Positions 1 to 6,647 of a DNA stretch of 64,000 nt are shown in pieces. The DNA is from JAGTVG01 sp963820995 (GTDB lineage: Bacteria; Bacteroidota; Bacteroidia; Cytophagales; Cyclobacteriaceae): assembly GCA_963820995.1 (NCBI GenBank), contig CAWGCL010000014.1, positions 1 to 64,000 on the forward strand, given 5' to 3'. Each line of letters begins with the position of its first letter. The first letter of the stretch is position 1. The notes below the pieces were generated by a model. It was not told the origin of the DNA, searched no databases, and saw only the letters and a list, made by a program, of their open reading frames with translations. Both the position numbers and the translations under genes were made by a program.

Positions 1-1
1 T

Positions 2-271
2 TTAATTCGTATTGTTTTTTTCAAATACATGACAGGGTTGATATGATAACAGGATTATCATGTCATCCCCTGTCTGTTGAAGTACATTCGCTACATTCTC
101 TTTACAATATGGACAGGTATGGGCATCCCCATTGGCATGATCCAGTTCAGATGACCAATCAATTCCACCAGTTTCGAACAGAATTTCCATCCAATCTTCA
201 AAATCCAACCAGGTACCTAAATATTCTGCCCGCAAACTGGACGAACGAAGGATGAATGCAACATATTCCAA
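2..271 (-). CDS. small hypothetical protein with CPYC motif (possible remnant)
   Basis: An 89-codon open frame on the minus strand with a TTG start and a stop codon directly upstream, so it cannot be extended. The predicted protein is acidic and has a CPYC pair (a possible metal-binding or redox site) near residue 53 and a third cysteine further on. I recognise no family. The poor start and the absence of a partner gene make a decayed remnant as likely as a real gene. The 184 bases between it and the next gene hold nothing I can name. Confidence 0.3.
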   Translation of the reverse strand: MEYVAFILRSSSLRAEYLGTWLDFEDWMEILFETGGIDWSSELDHANGDAHTCPYCKENVANVLQQTGDDMIILLSYQPCHVFEKNNTN

Positions 272-455
272 TTATGAAAGTCAACCTGGACCAGATAAAT
301 TGGGTAAGAGGACAGACAAAAAAATGTCAAACAAGATTAAATGAATTATTAGAGCAAACCGATGGATAGCGATGACCGATCTGGTGGAAAAAGTTAGTTT
401 TACACGTTTTAACACTTAATATTGAAAATTTTGCTCCATTTTAGACAAAAACAAT

Positions 456-1112
456 ATGAGTAAATTGACAACAAAGAATTTAAAGGCTATCATTTTTGAT
501 ATGGATGGTACTCTTGTTGACAATATTCCTTTTCACAGAGAAGCCTGGTTAACTTTTCTGAAAGAAAATAATATCGTTCTTGCCCCGGAGGATTTTCTAA
601 AACAGGATCATGGAAATGTATATGAGATGATTCGCCATTTTTTTGGTCGGGATTTACCATATGAGAAAGTAAAAGTGCTTGGGCAGGGAAGAGAGAAAAC
701 TTACAGGGATTTATATCGAAACAACATCCAAGAAATTGATGGATTAAAAGTTCTATTAAAAAAAATGAGTGAAATGAACATAAAAGCTTCACTGGCAACA
801 ATGAGTGATACACCCCAAATTGACCTGGTTTTAAACAAATTGAATATCCGGAATTATTTTCATTCAATTACAAACGGATTTGAAATACAAAAAGGAAAAC
901 CTGATGCTGAAATTTATAATCTGGCTTTGAAAAAGCTAGGCCTAAAAAATACGGAATGTCTGGTTATTGAAGACTCCATTGGAGGTATTACTTCAGCCAG
1001 AAGGGCAGGAATTGAAGTGATTGGCATAACAACTTCACATACAAAAGATGAATTAATCGCAAATGGTTGTGTCTCCACAATTTCAAATTTTCACGATTTG
1101 ATCTTAAGCTGA
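456..1112 (+). CDS. HAD superfamily hydrolase, beta-phosphoglucomutase-like
   Basis: A 218-residue haloacid-dehalogenase-type phosphatase or phosphomutase of the beta-phosphoglucomutase/YcjU-like group. Motif I is DMDGT with the nucleophile Asp15 and acid/base Asp17. An alpha-helical cap follows (about 30-90), then the motif III lysine in GKPD (Lys148) and the Mg-binding acidic pair in IEDS (172-173). The length is normal for the family and no signal peptide is present, so it is cytoplasmic. The substrate cannot be told from sequence; sugar phosphates are usual. It stands alone with about 950 bp of repeat-rich sequence downstream. Confidence 0.88.
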   Translation: MSKLTTKNLKAIIFDMDGTLVDNIPFHREAWLTFLKENNIVLAPEDFLKQDHGNVYEMIRHFFGRDLPYEKVKVLGQGREKTYRDLYRNNIQEIDGLKVLLKKMSEMNIKASLATMSDTPQIDLVLNKLNIRNYFHSITNGFEIQKGKPDAEIYNLALKKLGLKNTECLVIEDSIGGITSARRAGIEVIGITTSHTKDELIANGCVSTISNFHDLILS

Positions 1113-1266
1113 AAGAGAGGCCATAGTAATAAGTGATGATCATCATGTGAAAGCTCAACAAGAGGTTTTACTTTCAGCCAACATTTAAACTTAAATGTCG
1201 ATATAGGACTTTTCCAATATTTCATTTTTAATCAAATTTTTCTTTTTTCCTTTATTGATGAATTTG

Positions 1267-1455
1267 AGACAGTTTCATACATCTTTTTTCCAATTGCCGA
1301 ATCATTTGTTCCAGGTCCCGTGACGTTAAATCTATATAGAATACCGTCTTTTCCACCTGAAAACTCGTTCAATCCAGTTCTTGAAACATTTGGGACATCT
1401 TCTGAACCATTTTTTCTACCCTCTGTAACGTTATTTCCACCTGTTGAACAAGGGA
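1267..1455 (-). repeat. left array of degenerate 21-bp repeats (nine units)
   Basis: Nine consecutive 21-bp units in constant register (unit starts 1267, 1288, 1309, 1330, 1351, 1372, 1393, 1414, 1435), plus-strand consensus close to TTCCACCTTCTGAACCATTT plus T. Read on the minus strand each unit is seven codons giving a heptad of the type V-Q-(K/R)-V-E-K-M, the pattern of an amphipathic coiled coil, but with a stop codon inside the array. The same unit recurs in the opposite orientation at 1482-1691, so the two arrays are divergent and form a large imperfect inverted repeat. Confidence 0.75.
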
Positions 1456-1481
1456 GAGAGATAGAAATTTTTAATTTTTAT

Positions 1482-1691
1482 ATGGAAAAAGTACATCAAC
1501 AAGTAGAACAATTACTTCAGGAGGTGGAAAAAGTAGTACAAAGAGTGGATTAACAAGTACAACGGGTGGACTCATGAGTACAAAGACTGGACTAACGAGT
1601 ACAGAGACTGGAAAAAACAATTCAAAGAGTGGAAAAAATGGTACGGAAGGTGGAAAAAACGATCCGGCATTTGGTCCGACGGTACCGTCCT
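1482..1691 (+). repeat. right array of degenerate 21-bp repeats (ten units), inverted relative to the left array
   Basis: Ten 21-bp units begin with the ATG at 1482 (starts every 21 bases to 1671). Read on the plus strand from that ATG, the first units encode VEQLLQE, VEKVVQR and similar heptads. The frame is interrupted by stops at 1551, 1575 and 1593, while the heptad register continues unbroken (VQRLEKT, IQRVEKM, VRKVEKT) up to about 1691. Either this is a decayed coiled-coil gene, or the repeat unit is a non-coding minisatellite whose length happens to be a multiple of three. The short 24-codon frame at 1482-1553 should not be taken as a gene without support. Confidence 0.75.
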
Positions 1692-1768
1692 GAAATAACT
1701 TGACATGTTGTACATATATTTCCTGATTTTACTTGACATGATATCTTTATATCCGAATTGTACTTTAC

Positions 1769-1855
1769 ATGGATAGCAAAAAAGAAGACCTATTTAACTC
1801 GGAGTTCTTTAAACAGTTTAAGGACTTTGGAGATTTTTCCAGCAATGTGGACTAA
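1769..1855 (+). pseudogene. possible N-terminal remnant of an IS256-type (mutator) transposase
   Basis: A 28-codon frame starts MDSKKEDLFNSEFFKQFKDF and stops soon after. Acidic, Phe-rich starts of this sort followed by a KQF segment resemble the N-terminus of Bacteroidota IS256-family transposases, as I remember them. Nothing transposase-like follows; 1856-2059 is non-coding in all frames I read. It lies directly beyond the 21-bp repeat arrays, consistent with a decayed mobile-element site. Without a database search this is a tentative call. Confidence 0.3.
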
Positions 1856-2059
1856 TTTTAATTTCTCAAAGGAAGGATTGTAAGACAAACATTCTCAGGA
1901 ATTTTCAGGTATGATATATAATCATAAGAATATCAGTTTCACAGTCGTCGAATGAAAGTGAAATAATTTATCCTTAGGATAGGTTATGCAACAGAACCAT
2001 TCAAAGGGGTTATTGGTCTTTTATTTAGGATTCTTCGGCCTAATGGTCTTATAATGATT

Positions 2060-3037
2060 TCAGGAGTTGAGGCTAAACTCTATTGCATATTTGGCGTTTG
2101 CGCTAACTTCGTCAAAGTACCATGGGAACATGCCTACAATAATTCCATCTTTCTGTTTAATGTTTTCAAATGCAAATTTGAATGCAGCAATTACATCTTC
2201 CTGACTTGAACAAAGTCTGCCGGCACCAAGAATCTTAAAGGCAAGGCAAGGTTGCTCGACTTGCCTGATCACTGATGTCATAACTTTGGGATCATCCCTG
2301 AGGAAATGATAGGCGCTTACGGGAAGGGTAGGAAGCCTTTCGGGCTGATCTATTTTTCGCGTAAGGTAATAAAAACATGTCATGAAAAAATCAACGTCCC
2401 ATCCATCATCTGCAATCTTTTTTATAACATCAGGATTGTGGGCAGAGACCCCTGCCATAATGCCCCTGTCTTTTACTGCCTTAACGTAGTCATGTACAAC
2501 CTCTGATTTGCCTTCTGCAAATAACCGGTCCGTAACACCCCCATGATGAACAAGGGCAATCGGATCGGCATTATCGATGTCCGTATCGATAGTATCACGA
2601 CTAGAGGTAAGTGTGAAGACCTTAATTTTAGATCCACGTTCACGAAGCATGTTTATGTAATCATATCTTGAAGAAGACTGGTGGGCCGTTATTCCCGATT
2701 GTTCGCATTTAAGAAGCAACTTAACAACACGTTCAGGAGTATAATAATCCTTCATCTGCCTGTCGGTATGTTGTCCGAGGTAGGAATAACCTAGGAATGG
2801 ATTTGATCCACAAATAAGGCGGCTTATCCGGTGCTTACCCAGCATCATTGATGGCACATTTGCTATTGCTGGATCATGGCCGCCACTTTCCGACTTGATT
2901 AATGCGGCCTTAGTTCCAGAAGTCCCTAAAAGCCCCATTGCCGTTAGGATAGAAACCTTTGACAAGAATTCTCTACGCCTGGGAACAGTATTTTTGGAAT
3001 TACTTTTATCCATTTTATATATCGATCTTATTGACAA
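2060..3037 (-). CDS. Tat-exported TIM-barrel / aldo-keto reductase-like protein
   Basis: A 325-residue protein with a twin-arginine signal: RRREFLSK at residues 20-27 followed by a hydrophobic stretch (about 28-42). The mature part has the pattern of a secreted aldo/keto-reductase-like TIM barrel (the LGKHRISRLICGSNPF start, then CEQSGITAHQSSSRYDY, then GVSAHNPDVIKKIADDGWD). I do not see a convincing catalytic Asp-Tyr-Lys-His tetrad, so enzymatic activity is uncertain. The start could also be Met9 (position 3013), which still keeps the Tat motif. No operon partner. Confidence 0.7.
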   Translation of the reverse strand: MSIRSIYKMDKSNSKNTVPRRREFLSKVSILTAMGLLGTSGTKAALIKSESGGHDPAIANVPSMMLGKHRISRLICGSNPFLGYSYLGQHTDRQMKDYYTPERVVKLLLKCEQSGITAHQSSSRYDYINMLRERGSKIKVFTLTSSRDTIDTDIDNADPIALVHHGGVTDRLFAEGKSEVVHDYVKAVKDRGIMAGVSAHNPDVIKKIADDGWDVDFFMTCFYYLTRKIDQPERLPTLPVSAYHFLRDDPKVMTSVIRQVEQPCLAFKILGAGRLCSSQEDVIAAFKFAFENIKQKDGIIVGMFPWYFDEVSANAKYAIEFSLNS

Positions 3038-3272
3038 ATTTATGAATGAAGCCTCAATACTTCAATATACGAAAAGTTATCCAAATAACCGTGAAGGTTT
3101 AAACAGGAATTTATGATGAATAAGAATAATATTTAGAGCGTCAAGATTGATTCAATTAGCATTGACCTTTAAGAATCATTAATACTAAAAGTACCTTTTG
3201 CTTTCATAATCCATGAGTATGATCGCAAACGTAACACAGCATATCCTGGTTTATATTTCCCAAGCAAATAAT

Positions 3273-3320
3273 AAACCCGACTTGATTGTCGGGTCTCTAT
3301 AATTATGTGTGCCCAGAAGG
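3273..3320. repeat. 48-bp direct repeat, copy A (tRNA terminator plus tRNA 3' tip)
   Basis: These 48 bases are identical to 3433-3480, 160 bp away. The unit comprises a hairpin (ACCCGAC/GTCGGGT), a short AT-rich link and the last ten bases of the tRNA-Met gene on the minus strand. In copy A the match to tRNA stops after ten bases and a dispersed hairpin element begins, suggesting duplication of a tRNA 3' flank during an insertion. Confidence 0.9.
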
Positions 3321-3432
3321 GCGAGAACCGGACCGAACGTAAAAAAATGATCCTGTGGATCATTTTAGTGAGGGGCCGGTCTGCAGGGCAAGCGTGAGAG
3401 TCCTTTTCCAGTTCGGGTATTTGAAAAATAAA
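3321..3432. repeat. dispersed hairpin repeat element between the 48-bp repeats
   Basis: A 112-bp segment framed by the two 48-bp direct repeats. Its core is a perfect 10-bp inverted repeat with a 3-base loop at 3344-3366 (AAAATGATCC-TGT-GGATCATTTT), flanked by GGACCGAACGTAA on the left and AGTGAGGGGCCGG on the right. The same flank-hairpin-flank arrangement recurs, inverted, at about 15652-15710 in this window, so it belongs to a dispersed family. No open frame of its own is credible. Confidence 0.65.
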
Positions 3433-3454
3433 AAACCCGACTTGATTGTCGGGT
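3425..3454 (-). terminator. intrinsic terminator of the ancestral tRNA-Met
   Basis: On the minus strand ACCCGAC-AATCAA-GTCGGGT forms a 7-bp stem followed by a T-rich run (plus-strand A-run 3427-3435). It stands about 17 bases past the end of the truncated tRNA 3' half at 3471-3511, i.e. where the terminator of the original tRNA gene is expected. This supports the idea that the intact chromosomal tRNA once ended here. Confidence 0.7.
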
Positions 3455-3470
3455 CTCTATAATTATGTGT

Positions 3471-3511
3471 GCCCAGAAGGACTCGAACCTTCGGCCACCT
3501 GATTATGAGTC
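3471..3511 (-). repeat. truncated tRNA-Met 3' half: probable attachment-site copy
   Basis: Forty-one bases identical to 7590-7630, covering the tRNA-Met gene from two bases before the anticodon loop through the anticodon, variable loop, T arm and most of the 3' acceptor strand, in the same orientation as the intact tRNA. A 3' tRNA fragment in direct orientation about 4.1 kb from the intact tRNA is the classic footprint of site-specific integration into a tRNA gene. It cannot fold as a functional tRNA because the D arm and 5' acceptor strand are missing. Confidence 0.85.
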
Positions 3512-3792
3512 TCCTTTATTCGATATATTACCCGCTTCGAAAAAGTCGGGTTATTGGAGTTATATTCAACATTAACAGAGATTTATGTGTTTAAACCAGT
3601 ATAATTTACTGTTCACTTTATGTAAAAAATTACACCGGTTTACATGGTTTTGTAGAAATACTGGTGAAAAAACTGGCACCTTTTCCAATTCCTATTCTAA
3701 ATTGATTCTACTTATTTATATTAAGTGTTTTGTCCCTATTTGAGTGGCTAATACAGTCTTTCTTAATTTTTCCATGATTTATTTTTTATCTC

Positions 3793-3823
3793 TTTGAACA
3801 ATTAAATAAACTATTTATCTTTG
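3793..3823 (+). promoter_or_regulatory. Bacteroidota-type promoter of the arsenical operon
   Basis: A -33 TTTG (3793-3796) and a -7 TATCTTTG (3816-3823, consensus TAnnTTTG) are separated by 19 bases and lie just ahead of the regulator gene. The last base of the -7 element is the first base of the ArsR operator, so bound repressor would block the promoter directly. Confidence 0.65.
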
Positions 3824-3840
3824 TTCGTAATATAACGAAC
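3823..3840. promoter_or_regulatory. ArsR operator, site 1
   Basis: A perfect 6-bp inverted repeat with a 6-bp centre, GTTCGT-AATATA-ACGAAC, located 3 bp before the regulator ATG and overlapping the -7 element. The same GTTCGT-N6-ACGAAC pattern occurs at 4156-4173 and 5571-5588, each immediately upstream of an island gene, which identifies it as the binding site of the island's own ArsR-family repressor. Confidence 0.75.
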
Positions 3841-3843
3841 AGC

Positions 3844-4140
3844 ATGCAGAAAGAAGACGTACTCACCGAAGAACAAAAGACCATCGCACGTTTTGCGAAA
3901 GCAATGGGGCATCCAATCAGGATGTACGTTCTTGAACTACTTTCCAGACAAACGTGTTGTTACAGTGGCGATCTTACAGAAGTACTTCCCATTGCAAAAT
4001 CCACCCTGTCGCAACATTTGAAAGAGTTAAAAGATGCGGGGTTGATTCAGGGTGAAATTGAAGCGCCCAAAATAAAATATTGTCTTAATCAGGAGAACTG
4101 GAAGCTGGCACAGCAACTGTTTGCCAGGTTCTTAAAATAA
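3844..4140 (+). CDS. ArsR/SmtB-family winged-helix repressor
   Basis: A 98-residue metalloregulator. The winged helix-turn-helix spans about 45-85 (recognition helix KSTLSQHLKELKDAGL). A vicinal Cys38-Cys39 pair lies just before the DNA-binding helices and Cys80 in the wing; these are plausible thiol ligands for trivalent arsenic or organoarsenicals, though the spacing is not the classic ELCVCD motif. It heads the cluster, with operator sites in front of itself, of the thioredoxin-like gene and of the permease gene, so it most likely autoregulates and controls the whole island, releasing DNA when the inducer binds. Confidence 0.88.
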   Translation: MQKEDVLTEEQKTIARFAKAMGHPIRMYVLELLSRQTCCYSGDLTEVLPIAKSTLSQHLKELKDAGLIQGEIEAPKIKYCLNQENWKLAQQLFARFLK

Positions 4141-4155
4141 ATTTTTGTGTAACAT

Positions 4156-4173
4156 GTTCGTAGTTTTACGAAT
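4156..4173. promoter_or_regulatory. ArsR operator, site 2
   Basis: GTTCGT-AGTTTT-ACGAAT, one mismatch from the perfect site 1, placed 15 bp upstream of the thioredoxin-like gene in the 48-bp gap after the regulator. Implies a second regulated start so the downstream genes can be induced separately from the repressor. Confidence 0.7.
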
Positions 4174-4188
4174 AACGAATAAAATAGC

Positions 4189-4428
4189 ATGGAAATAAAA
4201 GTATTAGGAACAGGATGTGCCAGATGCAAATCACTTGAAGAGGTCACACGTAATGCGGTAAAAGAATTGAATATTGACGCAACAGTAGAAAAGGTTGAAG
4301 ATATTCAAAAGATCATGGAATACGCTGTCATGCGAACCCCTGCTTTAGTGATCGATGAAAAAGTAGTCCTGTCAGGGCAAGTGCCCAAAATTAATCAACT
4401 AAAAGATTTGTTACTCAATAATATGTAA
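4189..4428 (+). CDS. small thioredoxin-like redox protein (CARC), ArsE-like position
   Basis: A 79-residue glutaredoxin/thioredoxin-fold protein of the small redox-active disulfide protein 2 type. The active-site pair is Cys10-Ala-Arg-Cys13 directly after strand 1, and the cis-proline segment is RTPALVIDE. It has no signal peptide and is cytoplasmic. It lies 4 bp ahead of the ArsF-like lipoprotein gene and two genes before the ArsG-like permease. It probably supplies reducing equivalents to the membrane CcdA-like protein or delivers a thiol-bound arsenical to it; both are inferences from context. Confidence 0.85.
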   Translation: MEIKVLGTGCARCKSLEEVTRNAVKELNIDATVEKVEDIQKIMEYAVMRTPALVIDEKVVLSGQVPKINQLKDLLLNNM

Positions 4429-4432
4429 TCCC

Positions 4433-4852
4433 ATGAAAGCATTTAATTTAATATTCATTTTTTTAATGGCAGTCTCCCTTTCTGCCTGTAATGCACAATC
4501 TTCAAAGGAACAGAAGTCAGTAACTACAGATAACGAAGAACTTCAGGTCTATTACTTCCACTTTACAAAACGCTGTGCCACATGCAATGCCGTAGAGAAT
4601 GAAACCAAGGTAGCGTTAGAAATGTATTATGCCGATCAAGTGAAGGATGGAAACGTCGCCTTTACTTCCCTGAATCTTGAAGAAGAAGACGGAAAGAAAA
4701 TGGCAGAACAACTCAAAGTGACCGGACAGACATTACTGTTGGTCAAGGGAGACCAAATGGTGAATCTGACCAATGAAGGATTTATGAATGCCCGAACCAA
4801 TACCGGCAAGTTCCACGAAATCCTGAAAAGCAATATCGACAAAATGCTGTAA
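4433..4852 (+). CDS. thioredoxin-like lipoprotein, ArsF family
   Basis: A 139-residue lipoprotein: hydrophobic signal and lipobox LSAC with the acylated Cys19, then a thioredoxin-like domain with Cys48-Ala-Thr-Cys51. It matches proteins that databases label nitrophenyl compound nitroreductase subunit ArsF family, which travel with ArsG permeases. It would be tethered outside the cytoplasmic membrane, facing the redox centre of the next gene product. Four bases separate its stop from the ArsG-like start, indicating translational coupling. A nitroreductase activity is not evident from the sequence. Confidence 0.78.
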   Translation: MKAFNLIFIFLMAVSLSACNAQSSKEQKSVTTDNEELQVYYFHFTKRCATCNAVENETKVALEMYYADQVKDGNVAFTSLNLEEEDGKKMAEQLKVTGQTLLLVKGDQMVNLTNEGFMNARTNTGKFHEILKSNIDKML

Positions 4853-4855
4853 TGT

Positions 4856-5554
4856 ATGGAAGAATTTCTCAATAACCTATACACAAATTCTTCCCTTCCG
4901 TTCGTCTCTGCCCTTGTTTTAGGATTGTTAACCGCAATAAGTCCCTGTCCTATGGCGACAAACATTACTGCCATTGGTTTTATCGGGAAAGACCTTGCAA
5001 ACAGGAACCGGGTGTTTTACAATGGCTTGATGTACGCATTGGGTAGGACCGTTTCCTATACCTTGTTGGCATTGATCCTGTTTTTCGGGGCAGATCAACT
5101 CAGGATTTCAGGTGTTTTTCAGCAATATGGGGAGAAGATCATTGGTCCGCTTCTAATAGTCATCGGTATCTTTATGCTTGGAATCATTAAATTAAATTTT
5201 CCGGCTTTCAATAAATTGTCAGAAAGATTTCAAAACAGAAGCAGGTTCAATTATTGGGATGTTTTCTTGTTGGGAGTGATCTTCGCTCTCGCCTTTTGTC
5301 CCTATAGCGGAGTGCTATACTTCGGTATGTTAATCCCATTAACAGTATCCACATCAGGACTTCACCTGCCCATTGTTTTTGCCATTGCAACAGGCATTCC
5401 TGTGATCCTTTTTGCGTGGGTGATTGCCTACACTATATCAGGAATGGGAAGTATTTATAAAAGGATTAAATCCTTTGAATTCTGGTTCAGAAAGGCAGTA
5501 GCCTTTCTGTTTCTTGGTATTGGAGTGTATTATGTGATAGCAGTTTGGCTGTAA
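4856..5554 (+). CDS. CcdA/DsbD-like membrane protein, ArsG-family arsenical efflux permease
   Basis: A 232-residue protein with six predicted membrane segments of the CcdA/DsbD transmembrane fold. Conserved cysteines sit in AISPCPMATN (Cys31) and FALAFCPYSG (Cys148), the paired cysteines that shuttle electrons in DsbD-type proteins. ArsG-family members are described as exporting trivalent aromatic arsenicals such as p-aminobenzyl arsenicals. With the two thioredoxin-like proteins encoded just upstream it forms a complete inside-membrane-outside thiol relay, which could reduce periplasmic substrates or drive thiol-coupled export. Confidence 0.82.
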   Translation: MEEFLNNLYTNSSLPFVSALVLGLLTAISPCPMATNITAIGFIGKDLANRNRVFYNGLMYALGRTVSYTLLALILFFGADQLRISGVFQQYGEKIIGPLLIVIGIFMLGIIKLNFPAFNKLSERFQNRSRFNYWDVFLLGVIFALAFCPYSGVLYFGMLIPLTVSTSGLHLPIVFAIATGIPVILFAWVIAYTISGMGSIYKRIKSFEFWFRKAVAFLFLGIGVYYVIAVWL

Positions 5555-5570
5555 ATTTTTTAATCTGAGA

Positions 5571-5588
5571 GTTCGTAGAATTACGAAC
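5571..5588. promoter_or_regulatory. ArsR operator, site 3
   Basis: A perfect GTTCGT-AGAATT-ACGAAC inverted repeat 11 bp before the permease ATG at 5600. It makes the permease and the ProC-like gene a third regulated unit. The ATG at 5593 leads to a stop after four codons, so 5600 is the real start. Confidence 0.75.
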
Positions 5589-5599
5589 AAGAATGAAAA

Positions 5600-6628
5600 A
5601 TGAGTAGAGTGAAAAACAAAATAATCATCATCCTTCTTCTGATCCCGGTCTGGATCATTGTATATAAGTATCTGCAAGATATATCAGATTTCATTGTGTT
5701 TCGCTTGTTCCAGATGACTCCTGAGAAACACCTGACCGAGACCATCAGGTTCTTTATCTATGAAGTGCCAAAAGTGATGATGTTATTGGTTTTGATCATT
5801 TTTATTGTAGGAATAATCAGAACTTATTTTTCCCCGGAGAAGACGAGAAAGGCACTTGAAGGGAAACCCTTATTTGTTGGTAATGTGCTGGCATCTGTAT
5901 TAGGGATTGTGACCCCTTTCTGCTCCTGTTCTGCAATACCATTGTTTTTGGGGTTTGTCGAAGCAGGAATACCATTGGGAGTTACATTTTCTTTTTTGAT
6001 CGCTGCACCTATGATCAATGAAGTAGCATTGGTATTGCTTATCGGGTTGTTTGGATGGAAAGTTGCCCTGATCTATGTGCTCACAGGGCTTATCATTGCC
6101 ATCCTGGCGGGCTTCATTCTTGAAAAACTAAACCTGAAAAGGTATGTGGCTGATTGGGTCTATCAAACCCATGCAAAACAAACGCTTGAGCAAGATAATT
6201 CACTGACCTTTAATCAAAGGATTTCAGCAGGTAGTGTGGTTGTCAGGGAAATCGTGGGCAAAATTTGGATATACATTCTAATTGGTATTGCAGTTGGAGC
6301 AGGAGTACACGGATTTGTACCTGATGAATATTTAGCAGGAGCACTTGGAAGCCAGAACTGGTACTCTGTTCCGTTGGCAATACTTGTGGGAATTCCTCTT
6401 TACTCCAATGCAGCAGGGGTTATACCCATCGTAAGCGTTTTGATTGAGAAGGGTGTGACTTTGGGAACAGCACTGGCTTTTATGATGTCCGTAATTGGTT
6501 TGTCACTACCGGAGATCATTATACTCAAGAAAGTATTGAAGTGGCAACTCATCGGTGTATTTATCGGGGTTGTTGCCGTAGGGATAATCATTGTTGGATT
6601 GATATTCAATTATGTACTACATATCTAA
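5600..6628 (+). CDS. ArsP-like / SO_0444-type permease
   Basis: A 342-residue polytopic permease of the former DUF318 family. The hallmark TPFCSCSAIP occurs in a membrane segment with Cys108 and Cys110, and the second half repeats the fold (PLYSNAAGVIPIVSVL, then SLPEIIILKKVL). ArsP proteins export trivalent organoarsenicals such as methylarsenite and roxarsone(III). Its own ArsR operator and its place in the cluster support that role, though some members of the family handle other thiophilic ions. Length and topology (about eight to ten helices in two halves) look complete. Confidence 0.85.
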   Translation: MSRVKNKIIIILLLIPVWIIVYKYLQDISDFIVFRLFQMTPEKHLTETIRFFIYEVPKVMMLLVLIIFIVGIIRTYFSPEKTRKALEGKPLFVGNVLASVLGIVTPFCSCSAIPLFLGFVEAGIPLGVTFSFLIAAPMINEVALVLLIGLFGWKVALIYVLTGLIIAILAGFILEKLNLKRYVADWVYQTHAKQTLEQDNSLTFNQRISAGSVVVREIVGKIWIYILIGIAVGAGVHGFVPDEYLAGALGSQNWYSVPLAILVGIPLYSNAAGVIPIVSVLIEKGVTLGTALAFMMSVIGLSLPEIIILKKVLKWQLIGVFIGVVAVGIIIVGLIFNYVLHI

Positions 6629-6647
6629 ACCTTAAAAAATCAACATC

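Noticed and set aside
1320..1553. A 77-codon plus-strand frame at the repeat arrays
   Set aside because: It only follows the 21-bp register through both arrays in opposite senses; no protein would be expected to read that way.
3169..3363. A 64-codon minus-strand frame through the first 48-bp repeat
   Set aside because: It reads through the repeated tRNA terminator and hairpin element; coding there is accidental.
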